In this document: positions 5,150 through 9,975 of the stretch, piece by piece
Numbering within the stretch: position 1 is the first letter of the stretch
How the letters are laid out: each line of letters opens with the position of its first letter
Source: Baffinella frigidus
Taxonomy: Eukaryota > Cryptophyceae > Cryptomonadales > Baffinellaceae
Direction of reading: 5' to 3'
Length of the DNA: 10,599 nt
NCBI GenBank assembly: GCA_026770585.1
Contig: MU646359.1
Location: forward strand, 356,337-366,935
Translations under genes and position numbers: made by a program
Notes under the pieces: model-generated
The model's database searches: none
Told to the model about the DNA's origin: nothing
The model's input: the letters and a program-made list of their open reading frames with translations, nothing else

Positions 5150-5449
5150 ATCCTCAACCCTAAAACCCTACAGCCATAAACCAGGAACCATGAAACCAGA
5201 AAGCATAAAGTATAAACCATACACCAGCCATAAACCGTAGACCATAAACCATGAACCGTAAACCATAAAAACCTGGCGCCGGTAAAACCTACACCCTAAA
5301 TACTAAAGCACAATACCATAAAACCGAAACCATACATCCTAAGCCCTAATCCCTAAGCCATGAAAACCCTGAAACCTAAACCCTAAAGTCAAGCTCGGGA
5401 GCGGGGCCCGAAACCCGAAACCCTAACTCTAACCCTGACGCCAAGACAG
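5150..5449. repeat. Degenerate CCATAAA/CCCTAAA tract ending in an acceptor
   Basis: About 300 bases of scrambled telomere-like units (CCATAAACC, CCGTAAACC, GAAACCCTAAC) end in CGCCAAGACAG|GGGAC. No open coding block was seen. Confidence 0.7.
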
Positions 5450-5476
5450 GGGACTTGGGGGGAGAGGGGAGGGGGG

Positions 5477-5500
5477 GGCGCCGGCGGGGCAGAGAGGGCT
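5477..5500 (+). repeat. Echo 1 of the exon 5 start
   Basis: GCGCCGGCGGGGCAGAGAGG-GCT matches the exon 5 core, preceded by a G-rich run and the possible acceptor at 5448-5449. It is followed by the same CTACATGCAGTTATAAATCA spacer as echo 2. Confidence 0.65.
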
Positions 5501-5587
5501 CTACATGCAGTTATAAATCACCTACACGTATTATTAATTTCTTGTCTGGTACACACCGCGTACGGTCTTGTCCCATTCGTGGTACAT

Positions 5588-5752
5588 TCATAGGACAATG
5601 GACCAAAAATGGGGTAGTTAGGCCTACGGAATTGCCTACCGTAGGCCGTAGGGCTCCTATGACCAAAAAGTCCTAGGATTTTGGCCTACAGTAGGAGGTC
5701 CTAGGCAATGCCGTAGGCCTAACTACCCCATTTTTGGTCCATTACCCTATTA
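5588..5752. mobile_element. 165-bp TIR element with ACAT target duplication and an empty site in the window
   Basis: The roughly 42-bp arms (ending AATGGACCAAAAATGGGG, then TAGTTAGGCCTACGG) are almost perfectly inverted, with CCTACCGTAGG palindromes inside. ACAT lies on both sides (5584-5587 and 5753-5756). The paralogous spacer at 6101-6117 reads GGTACATAACGCTGACGG with a single ACAT, i.e. the pre-insertion state. Confidence 0.85.
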
Positions 5753-5788
5753 ACATAACGCTGACGGTCTTGTCCTTTTGGGGGGGAA

Positions 5789-5980
5789 CCACGCCAGGTC
5801 ATAACTCGGAATTTCAGTGTACAAGTCTTTTTAAAGATTTGCACCCGGGTCCATAAATTTTGTATTCGGACCGGACGTTGAAAGGATGAACCGTCGCGAC
5901 TTGGCGGGGGGGGTACGTACCATTTTGTACCACGAAACGAACCGTTGCGTCCTGAAATTCCCAGTGATGACCTGCCGTGG
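5789..5980 (+). mobile_element. 192-bp TIR element, copy 2
   Basis: The ends are CCACGCCAGGTCAT and, inverted, CCACGGCAGGTCAT. It has the same length as, and is the reverse complement of, 2016-2207. The paralogous spacer end (GGGGGGAATTAG at 6133-6144) lacks it, while here the flanks are GGGGGGAA and TAG, so the insertion left no duplication and one T is missing. Confidence 0.8.
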
Positions 5981-5983
5981 TAG

Positions 5984-6020
5984 GTGGCGGGGCTGGGGCG
6001 CCGGCGGGGCAGAGGGGGCT
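5984..6020 (+). repeat. Echo 2 of the exon 5 start
   Basis: TAG|GTGGCGGGGCTGGGGCGCC then GGCGGGGCAGAGGGGGCT is identical to the first 37 nt of exon 5 including the TAG|G acceptor, then diverges into CTACATGCAG. Confidence 0.8.
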
Positions 6021-6144
6021 CTACATGCAGTTATAAATCACCTACATGTATTATTAATTCCTTGTCTGGTACACACCGCGTACGGTCTTGTCCCTTTCCT
6101 GGTACATAACGCTGACGGTCTTGTCCTTGTGGGGGGGGAATTAG
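6021..6144 (+). repeat. 124-bp spacer, uninserted copy
   Basis: It repeats 5501-5587, 5757-5788 and 5981-5983 without the 165-bp and 192-bp inserts. It contains an internal tandem duplication of about 32 bp (CGGTCTTGTCC) and ends GGAATTAG, the acceptor used for exon 5. Confidence 0.8.
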
Positions 6145-6212
6145 GTGGCGGGGCTGGGGCGCCGGCGGGGCAGAGGGGGCTGGCGCAGGACTTGCTCAAG
6201 CCGCTGAACAAG
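6145..6212 (+). CDS. Exon 5: Gly/Ala linker plus short amphipathic segment
   Basis: Entry in phase 1 after GGAATTAG completes a Gly codon, and the exon reads GGAGAPAGQRGLAQDLLKPLNK with G/C in most third positions, ending AAC AAG|GTCGAG (phase 0). LAQDLLKPL has a helix-like spacing of leucines. The first 37 nt are duplicated at 5984-6020 and partly at 5477-5500, but only this copy continues into LAQDLLKPLNK and a donor. The alternative frame (AEGAGAGLAQAAEQ) is also open and cannot be excluded. Entry phase fits exon 4 and exit phase fits exon 6. Confidence 0.55.
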
Positions 6213-6239
6213 GTCGAGCTAGCCCACTTTCGACGTGAT

Positions 6240-6336
6240 GGTGGTCAATCAAAAGTCAACTCCCTTGCAAATTCCAATTCTGAGTTGGCATAAGTTGACT
6301 CGAAGGCAAGGGGGGTTGACTTTTGCGATTGCCACC
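6240..6336. mobile_element. 97-bp TIR element with the AAAAGTCAACT motif
   Basis: GGTGG.CAATC..AAAAGTCAAC....CTTGC ends (6240-6268 and inverted 6306-6336). It shares the AAGTCAAC signature with the elements at 1196-1296 and 8557-8706. Confidence 0.65.
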
Positions 6337-6446
6337 CCTCAGGTCTAGCGTGGGCTGATAGAAAGAGACCTGGATTACTACCAATATGGCCGCCATGTAT
6401 GCACCTCTGCCGAGCCTGTGTCTCATTGACGCGGGTTGCCTGACTA

Positions 6447-6588
6447 CCGCCAGCCCCCCCAAGTGGCTCAAATAGTGCCCTGGAAGGTCTTTGAATTTGC
6501 CTTGCATCGGGGTCGGATCCGACCCCGATGCCAAGGTAATTCGAAAATGTTCCAGAGCACGGTTTGAGCCACCTCCAAGGGCTGGTGG
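6447..6588. mobile_element. 142-bp TIR element, CC(A/G)CCAGCC family, copy 2
   Basis: It has the same architecture as 4950-5090, with the central GGTCGGATCCGACC palindrome conserved. TA lies on both sides (6445-6446, 6589-6590), suggesting a TA target as in Tc1/mariner-type elements. The other copy lacks the TA pair. Confidence 0.75.
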
Positions 6589-6659
6589 TATGTCCGCACT
6601 GAACGTTGCCGTGGGTGTATCGCATTGTAAGGGGGGACACCCTGATTCCGGCATCTACC

Positions 6660-6809
6660 TAATTTCATCTCGGACCATACCAGAATCTGTCCTGATGAAA
6701 AGGCATAAGATAGCATCATTTGATGCCTAAAATAGCGTATACACCCTTACCTTTTGTGTGGGGAGCCTAAGATAGCGGGACAGATTCTGTCTTGGTCCGA
6801 GATTAAATC
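6660..6809. mobile_element. About 150-bp TIR element
   Basis: The ends TAATTTCATCTCGGACCA and CAGAATCTGTCC (6660-6692) are inverted at 6778-6809. The interior has three GCCTAARATAGCG-type direct repeats. GGCAT occurs outside both ends (6650-6654, 6813-6817) as a possible 5-bp duplication. Confidence 0.7.
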
Positions 6810-6834
6810 AGAGGCATGCCGTGGAGTGCTACCG

Positions 6835-6920
6835 TACGATTTTGGTGTATCTTAAGGCTCTAAAGGAAGTCTAGATAGACGGCTGTCTTATTTCTACCCT
6901 TAAGCTACACCAAAATCGTA
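6835..6920. mobile_element. 86-bp TIR element
   Basis: TACGATTTTGGTGTATCTTA-AGG (6835-6857) is inverted at 6898-6920 with two changes, around a 40-base loop. No clear target duplication was seen. Confidence 0.7.
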
Positions 6921-6947
6921 TGCATTAAGAATACTCAGCGGGATTAC

Positions 6948-7058
6948 TCACACAGTGGGCTACGACGGGATTTTCGGCCCACATCGGGCCACTTTCCATT
7001 ACCTTATCCGCAGGAACCCCCCTATGTCCCTACGGGTTGCCTACCGTAGGGTCGTAGG
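6948..7058 (+). repeat. 111-bp dispersed repeat, copy 1
   Basis: CACACAG.GGGCTACGA...ATTTTCGGCCCA...TCGGGCC, then CCTTATCC..AGGAA.CCCCCTATG and CCTACGGGTTGCCTA...GGGTCGTAGGTC. A full copy lies at 9369-9481 and a left-half copy at 9211-9270. Its right third belongs to the CCTACGG palindrome family. Confidence 0.75.
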
Positions 7059-7125
7059 TCTTGTCGCTTAGGGTTGATTCGAAATCCCTTTGAAGTCCGC
7101 TGTGTGGAGTAGGGTGCTACGCAAC

Positions 7126-7472
7126 GTACAGGAAACCGGAAACCGTATAGGAAACCGTATAGCAAACCGTATAGGAAACCGTATCCTCTAGCCGGTTTCA
7201 TTTCGTAAGTCATAAATGGAGGTAACCGGTATTCTGCTGAATTTCACCCCTAAATTTCATCCTTTTTGAAATCTGAAAGCGCAGATCCTCGAGATTTGGT
7301 CTTCAGCTCCAGAACCTGCTAAAACAAATCGAGCTGCGATGAAATCTTGAGATCTTTACTACAGGCCAAAGGTCGTATAAATGGCTCCAACTAAAGGGAT
7401 TATATTCCTATAAAACCGGCTAGAGGATAGGAAACCGTAAACCGCATAGGAAACCGTATAGGAAACCGTAAA
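7126..7472. repeat. 12-bp satellite GTATAGGAAACC, split by a TIR element
   Basis: About five units at 7126-7184 and about four at 7428-7472 share the same phase and are separated by the 248-bp element. Confidence 0.8.
7182..7429. mobile_element. 248-bp TIR element inside the 12-bp satellite
   Basis: TATCCTCTAGCCGGTTT (7182-7198) is perfectly inverted at 7413-7429. Inside lies one ATTCTGCTGAAT motif (about 7231). The satellite reads continuously across the insertion (CCGTA...TAGG), giving no obvious target duplication. Confidence 0.75.
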
Positions 7473-7636
7473 CCCGGAATTAGGTTGACGCCGGGATTAG
7501 GGCGCCCGCCCTTACCAGAACCTCAAACAAGAACGTGTAGACCGCCCGTCTATGTGACGTTTTTGCATAGCTTCGACAGCAAACCCAGCCCCGGGTTTGT
7601 TTGACAACAAACGGTTTGAAACCCTGCGCGGTTCCT

Positions 7637-7862
7637 ACACCCTACACCCTACACCCTACACCCTACACCCTACACCCTGAACCCTAAACCCTACACCCTA
7701 CACCCTACACCCTACACCCTACACCCTAATCGCCAAAACCTAAGCCCTAAACCCTAAAACACGATCCCTAAACCCTAAACCATAAACCATAAACCATAAA
7801 CCATAAACCATAAACCTTAAACCATAAACCCGGAACCCCAAACCCCGAACCCCAAACCCTAA
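7637..7862. repeat. CCCTACA and CCCTAAA/CCATAAA arrays
   Basis: Two runs of CCCTACA (about five units each), separated by CCCTGAACCCTAAA, grade into CCCTAAA, then about six CCATAAA units and CCCGAACCCC. It ends shortly before the exon 6 acceptor. Confidence 0.85.
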
Positions 7863-7881
7863 CCCCTGAGCTTGCTCGCAG

Positions 7882-7978
7882 CGCGGGGACTACTCCGAAT
7901 CAGAGACATCCGAGTCAGACGCATCTCCTATCAAACGGCCGCCGGCCCCGAAAGCGCCCCCCCCTCCGCCCGCCGAAG
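7882..7978 (+). CDS. Exon 6: acidic-Ser to Lys/Pro block
   Basis: The acceptor CTTGCTCGCAG|CG is followed in phase 0 by RGDYSESETSESDASPIKRP, then PAPKAPPPPPAE, and a phase 1 donor GAA G|GTCATAG. It repeats the module logic of exons 2-4 (SDSESESP then K/P/A-rich) with diverged sequence. Serines in acidic context are typical casein kinase 2-like sites, an inference only. The exon and the first 23 bases of its intron are duplicated about 201 bp downstream. Entry phase fits exon 5 and exit phase fits exon 7. Confidence 0.6.
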
Positions 7979-8059
7979 GTCATAGCGCGAAAACGCATCG
8001 ATGTGTCGTGGTTGAGAATATATTCAATGTTTTCGAGAATACTGTTTTTTTTTTTGGAG

Positions 8060-8179
8060 AATATCTACAGGTTGGATTTAGTACGGGAAGGTGTGGGCTC
8101 TCTGAGACATCATTCTCGGACACGTCTCCTAACAAGCGGCCGCCGGCTCCGAAGGCGCCCCCCTCTGCGCCCGCCGAAG
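8060..8179 (+). CDS. Possible cassette exon 6' (duplicate of exon 6)
   Basis: After an 11-T run and GGAG, an open block of 120 nt reads through STGRCGLSETSFSDTSPNK and RPPAPKAPPSAPAE to a donor GAA G|GTCACAG identical in form to that of exon 6. Its phases (1 in, 1 out) would let it be included between exons 6 and 7 without a shift. The acceptor (AG|A) is weaker than others here. CTACAG at 8065-8070 and TTTAG at 8077-8081 are alternatives that do not keep phase. It may simply be an intronic relic. Confidence 0.35.
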
Positions 8180-8254
8180 GTCACAGCGCGAAAACGCATC
8201 GAATGATCGTGCTTTGTAAATTTATTTCACGTTTTTGAGATATTTTGGGTTTAG

Positions 8255-8336
8255 TACGGGCAGCCTACGGCTCTCTTCGACTCTCTTCGACTCTCTGAGA
8301 TCTGGCTCTGACGCGTCTCCAATCAAGCTTCCCGAG
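8255..8336 (+). pseudogene. Third exon 6-like copy, first half (interrupted)
   Basis: After GGGTTTAG the block TGSLRLSS...SGSDASPIKLPE matches exon 6's SESDASPIKRPP. A CTCTTCGACT tandem lengthens it. It is cut at CCCGAG by the TIR element at 8337-8484, after which AKVMPPPAPVE (8498-8530), a match to APKAPPPPPAE, appears. No GT follows (GAAG|CTG), so it is read as a broken copy. Confidence 0.5.
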
Positions 8337-8484
8337 CCACACGGTGGACTACGGACCTTTCAACAAAAGTCAACTTGCCCAGAGATAATTAACTTAAAGG
8401 ATTTTCTGGTGCAATTTTGGTCACGCAACACCCCAGAATCCGGCCTCAAATTCAAATCCGAAACCCTCGAAGCCCACCGAGTGG
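8337..8484 (+). mobile_element. 148-bp TIR element, CCACACGGTGGACT family, copy 3
   Basis: The ends are CCACACGGTGGACTACG and, inverted, CCACTCGGTGGGCTTCG. The interior AAAAGTCAACTTG...TTAATT...GGTCACGCAACACC matches 4527-4658 on the other strand. GAG flanks both sides (8334-8336, 8485-8487), a possible 3-bp duplication. It separates two halves of an exon 6-like copy. Confidence 0.7.
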
Positions 8485-8497
8485 GAGGCCTCATGCT

Positions 8498-8531
8498 GCG
8501 AAAGTGATGCCCCCGCCTGCGCCAGTAGAAG
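8498..8531 (+). pseudogene. Third exon 6-like copy, second half
   Basis: GCGAAAGTGATGCCCCCGCC then TGCGCCAGTAGAAG encodes AKVMPPPAPVE, the counterpart of exon 6's proline-rich tail. The donor is lost (GAAG|CT). Confidence 0.45.
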
Positions 8532-8556
8532 CTGTCTGAAATTCCTACTTATGTCC

Positions 8557-8706
8557 TTATCTCAGAAAACGAGTTCTAAAACTCGTTTTCTTAAGTCAAT
8601 TCCTTTACAATTTTGTCAACTTATGCGGAGACTAAAGAATAAGTTGACGAATTTGTAGGGGAATTGACTTAAGAAAACGAGTTTTAGAACTCGTTTTCTG
8701 AGATAA
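8557..8706. mobile_element. 150-bp near-perfect palindromic TIR element with GTCC flanks
   Basis: The arms of about 67 bp (TTATCTCAGAAAACGAGTTC...) are almost fully complementary around a 16-base loop. Each arm itself contains an AAAACGAGTT..AACTCGTTTT hairpin, so the element can fold as a cruciform with side hairpins. GTCC occurs on both sides (8553-8556, 8707-8710). Confidence 0.85.
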
Positions 8707-8744
8707 GTCCTGGCGTAGTTAACCTTGGGCCCTTCGCACCGTCT

Positions 8745-8920
8745 GTTCCAAATTCTAACCCTGGACCCTCCGCACCATAAACTCCAAACCCTCACCCTGA
8801 GCCCTCCGCACCATAAATTTCAAACCCTAACCCTGAGCCCTCCGCACTATCAGCTCCAAACCCTAACCCTGGGCCCTCTGCACCATAAACTCCAAACCAT
8901 AACCCTGGGCCCGCCGCACC
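8745..8920. repeat. 36-bp tandem array (about five units)
   Basis: The unit CCCTCCGCACCATAAACTCC then AAACCCTAACCCTGAG repeats with drift, combining CCATAAA and CCCTAA words into a higher-order unit. It ends in CCGCACCGCAG, directly before the exon 7 start echo. Confidence 0.8.
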
Positions 8921-8924
8921 GCAG

Positions 8925-8950
8925 CGCCCATGTCGGTCGAGGCACCGCAG
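8925..8950 (+). repeat. Echo of the exon 7 5' end with acceptor
   Basis: GCAG|CGCCCATGTCGGTCGAGGC copies GCAG|AGCCCATGTCGGTGGAGGC of exon 7, about 84 bases upstream. Confidence 0.75.
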
Positions 8951-9008
8951 TGTCAATGGTCCGACGTCATAAGTTCAATAAAAGTCTCTTCCCGTTTCAT
9001 GCCCGCAG

Positions 9009-9079
9009 AGCCCATGTCGGTGGAGGCGTCGAAAGCGCTCAAGGAAAAGCTGCAAGCCGAGGTCGCTGGGCCGCGACAG
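9009..9079 (+). CDS. Exon 7: MSVEASKALKEKLQAEV helix-like segment
   Basis: The strong acceptor CCCGTTTCATGCCCGCAG and the consensus donor CAG|GTAAG make this the clearest exon by splice signals. Entering in phase 1 it reads (E)PMSVEASKALKEKLQAEV, then AGPRQ, ending in phase 0. The charged KALKEKLQAEV run is likely alpha-helical. Its first 20 and last 18-43 nt are echoed in the flanking introns. Another frame (RAHVGGGVESAQGKAASRG) is also open; I prefer the first because its phases fit exons 6 and 8. Confidence 0.6.
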
Positions 9080-9210
9080 GTAAGATCGGGTTCCCTGATC
9101 CGTGCATGACAGTCGACTAATCAGTACGTTTCCGCGTACAAACCCTGCTCGGTTTGGTTATTCGCCGCGTGAAAACTCTCCCCAGTTGAGGCAACCGCCG
9201 TGCGACTGAT

Positions 9211-9270
9211 CCACACAGCGGGCTACGAAGAGATTTTCGGCCCAAATCGGGCCGACTTTCCGTTACCTTG
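9211..9270 (+). repeat. 111-bp dispersed repeat, left-half copy
   Basis: CACACAGCGGGCTACGAAGA-GATTTTCGGCCCAAATCGGGCC...CGTTACCTTG matches the left part of 9369-9481 and then diverges. Confidence 0.7.
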
Positions 9271-9316
9271 ACTCATGTGAGAGAAACACGCGTTTATTGG
9301 TTATCATCCACGCACA

Positions 9317-9368
9317 AGGTTTCCGCAGGGTTTCTGGCAGGCAAGGTTTCCGCAGGGTTTCTGGCAGG
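9317..9368. repeat. 25-bp tandem duplication
   Basis: AAGGTTTCCGCAGGGTTTCT-GGCAG occurs twice in a row directly before the full 111-bp repeat. Confidence 0.8.
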
Positions 9369-9481
9369 CCACACAGCGGGCTACGAAGGGATTTTCGGCC
9401 CATTTTGGGCCGAGTTTCCGTTACCTTATCCGTAGGAATCCCCCTATGCCCCTACGGGTTGCCTAGCGAAGGGTCGTAGGT
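9369..9481 (+). repeat. 111-bp dispersed repeat, copy 2
   Basis: Full-length match to 6948-7058. It ends GGGTCGTAG, which places an AG directly in front of the exon 7 end echo at 9480. Confidence 0.75.
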
Positions 9482-9505
9482 CGCTGGGCCGCGACAGGTG
9501 AGATC
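9480..9505 (+). repeat. Echo 1 of the exon 7 3' end (possible 18-nt microexon)
   Basis: TAG|GTCGCTGGGCCGCGACAG|GTGAG is identical to the last 18 nt of exon 7. With AG before it and GT after it, it could be spliced in as six codons (VAGPRQ) without changing frame. Confidence 0.6.
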
Positions 9506-9543
9506 TAATCCCGCCAGGCATGTGATTTAAATGCTTCGGAGCT

Positions 9544-9637
9544 CCCCGAATCAACGAAATTTACCACACAATTGACCAAATCAGTCACGTCCAGGCCCGG
9601 ACGTGCCAATTGTGTAGTAAAATTTGTTGATTCGGGG
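9544..9637. mobile_element. 94-bp TIR element
   Basis: CCCCGAATCAACGAAATTTA-CCACACAATTG (9544-9574) is inverted at 9607-9637 with few changes. A left-end-like sequence (AATCAACGAAGGTTACTACACA) is found alone near 10215. Confidence 0.75.
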
Positions 9638-9640
9638 AAC

Positions 9641-9690
9641 GCTCAAGGAGAGGCTGCAAGCTGAGGTCCCTGGGCCGCGGCAGGTAATAT
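9641..9690 (+). repeat. Echo 2 of the exon 7 3' end
   Basis: GCTCAAGGAGAGGCTGCAAG then CTGAGGTCCCTGGGCCGCGG-CAG|GTAATATCGGG copies the last 43 nt of exon 7 (LKERLQAEVPGPRQ) and the start of its intron. Confidence 0.75.
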
Positions 9691-9774
9691 CGGGTCCCCT
9701 GTTAAAACTATCTCAGATTCAGTTTTTCTCACTTTCATGGGGACTTGAGCCGTTCTGTATATTTTCATAGGGGA

Positions 9775-9922
9775 ATCGAAGCAATTTAGGGCGATTTCGT
9801 GGTATCTTTAAAACAACAATGCTGACTAAAACACTAAAAAACACTTGTAAAACTCTTTAGTTTTAAATTTGTACCAGTTAAGTCTGAGGCGGGCCTGTCC
9901 GGTCGTCCTAAATTGCTTCGAT
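9775..9922. mobile_element. 148-bp TIR element
   Basis: ATCGAAGCAATTTAGG (9775-9790) is perfectly inverted at 9907-9922. The inner arms are only weakly related. No target duplication was resolved. Confidence 0.65.
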
Positions 9923-9945
9923 ATATCCATTAATTTACGGCTTAG

Positions 9946-9975
9946 GTTTTTGGGGCGCGACAGGTAAGATCGGGT
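9946..9975 (+). repeat. Echo 3 of the exon 7 3' end (possible 18-nt microexon)
   Basis: TTAG|GTTTTTGGGGCGCGACAG|GTAAGATCGGG is a diverged 18-nt copy with the same length, acceptor position and donor as echo 1, and the downstream intron start is conserved. Confidence 0.6.

Larger units (their letters stand above)
4424..6144 (+). other. Intron 4 (GT-AG, 1.72 kb)
   Basis: It runs from GTTACC to GGAATTAG|GT. The 5' half has three echoes of the exon 4 end separated by TIR elements and CCCTAAA repeats. The 3' half has two tandem copies of the exon 5 start plus a 124-bp spacer, the first copy carrying two TIR insertions. No independent gene was seen. Confidence 0.55.
6213..7881 (+). other. Intron 5 (GT-AG, 1.67 kb)
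   Basis: It runs from GTCGAG to CTTGCTCGCAG|CG. It contains five TIR elements, one member of a 111-bp dispersed family, a split 12-bp satellite and CCCTACA/CCCTAAA arrays. No echo of exon 5 or exon 6 was found here, unlike the other introns. No gene was seen. Confidence 0.5.
7979..9008 (+). other. Intron 6 (GT-AG, 1.03 kb)
   Basis: It runs from GTCATAG to CCCGTTTCATGCCCGCAG|AG. It holds two further exon 6-like copies, a 148-bp and a 150-bp TIR element, a 36-bp repeat array and an echo of the exon 7 start. Confidence 0.55.

Noticed and set aside
5886-6144. Start of an independent gene at the ATG at 5886
   Set aside because: The ATG lies inside the 192-bp TIR element and the frame crosses the spacer; only its end (exon 5) has support.
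6245-6719. Overlapping minus-strand open frames
   Set aside because: They cross two TIR elements and have no motif, splice support or homology within the window.
8557-8706. Bacterial-type terminator hairpin
   Set aside because: The palindrome is far too long, has nested hairpins and a target duplication, and fits a mobile element; there is no bacterial gene context.
8725-9120. Open frame with LQTLTLSPPHHK repeats running into exon 7
   Set aside because: The repeat part is a 36-bp telomere-like array, and the frame through exon 7 disagrees with the phase of neighbouring exons.
9275-9500. tRNA or small RNA gene among the hairpins near 9240 and 9400
   Set aside because: The CGGCCCA/TGGGCCG stems belong to the 111-bp repeat; no cloverleaf or conserved TTCGANTC box was found.
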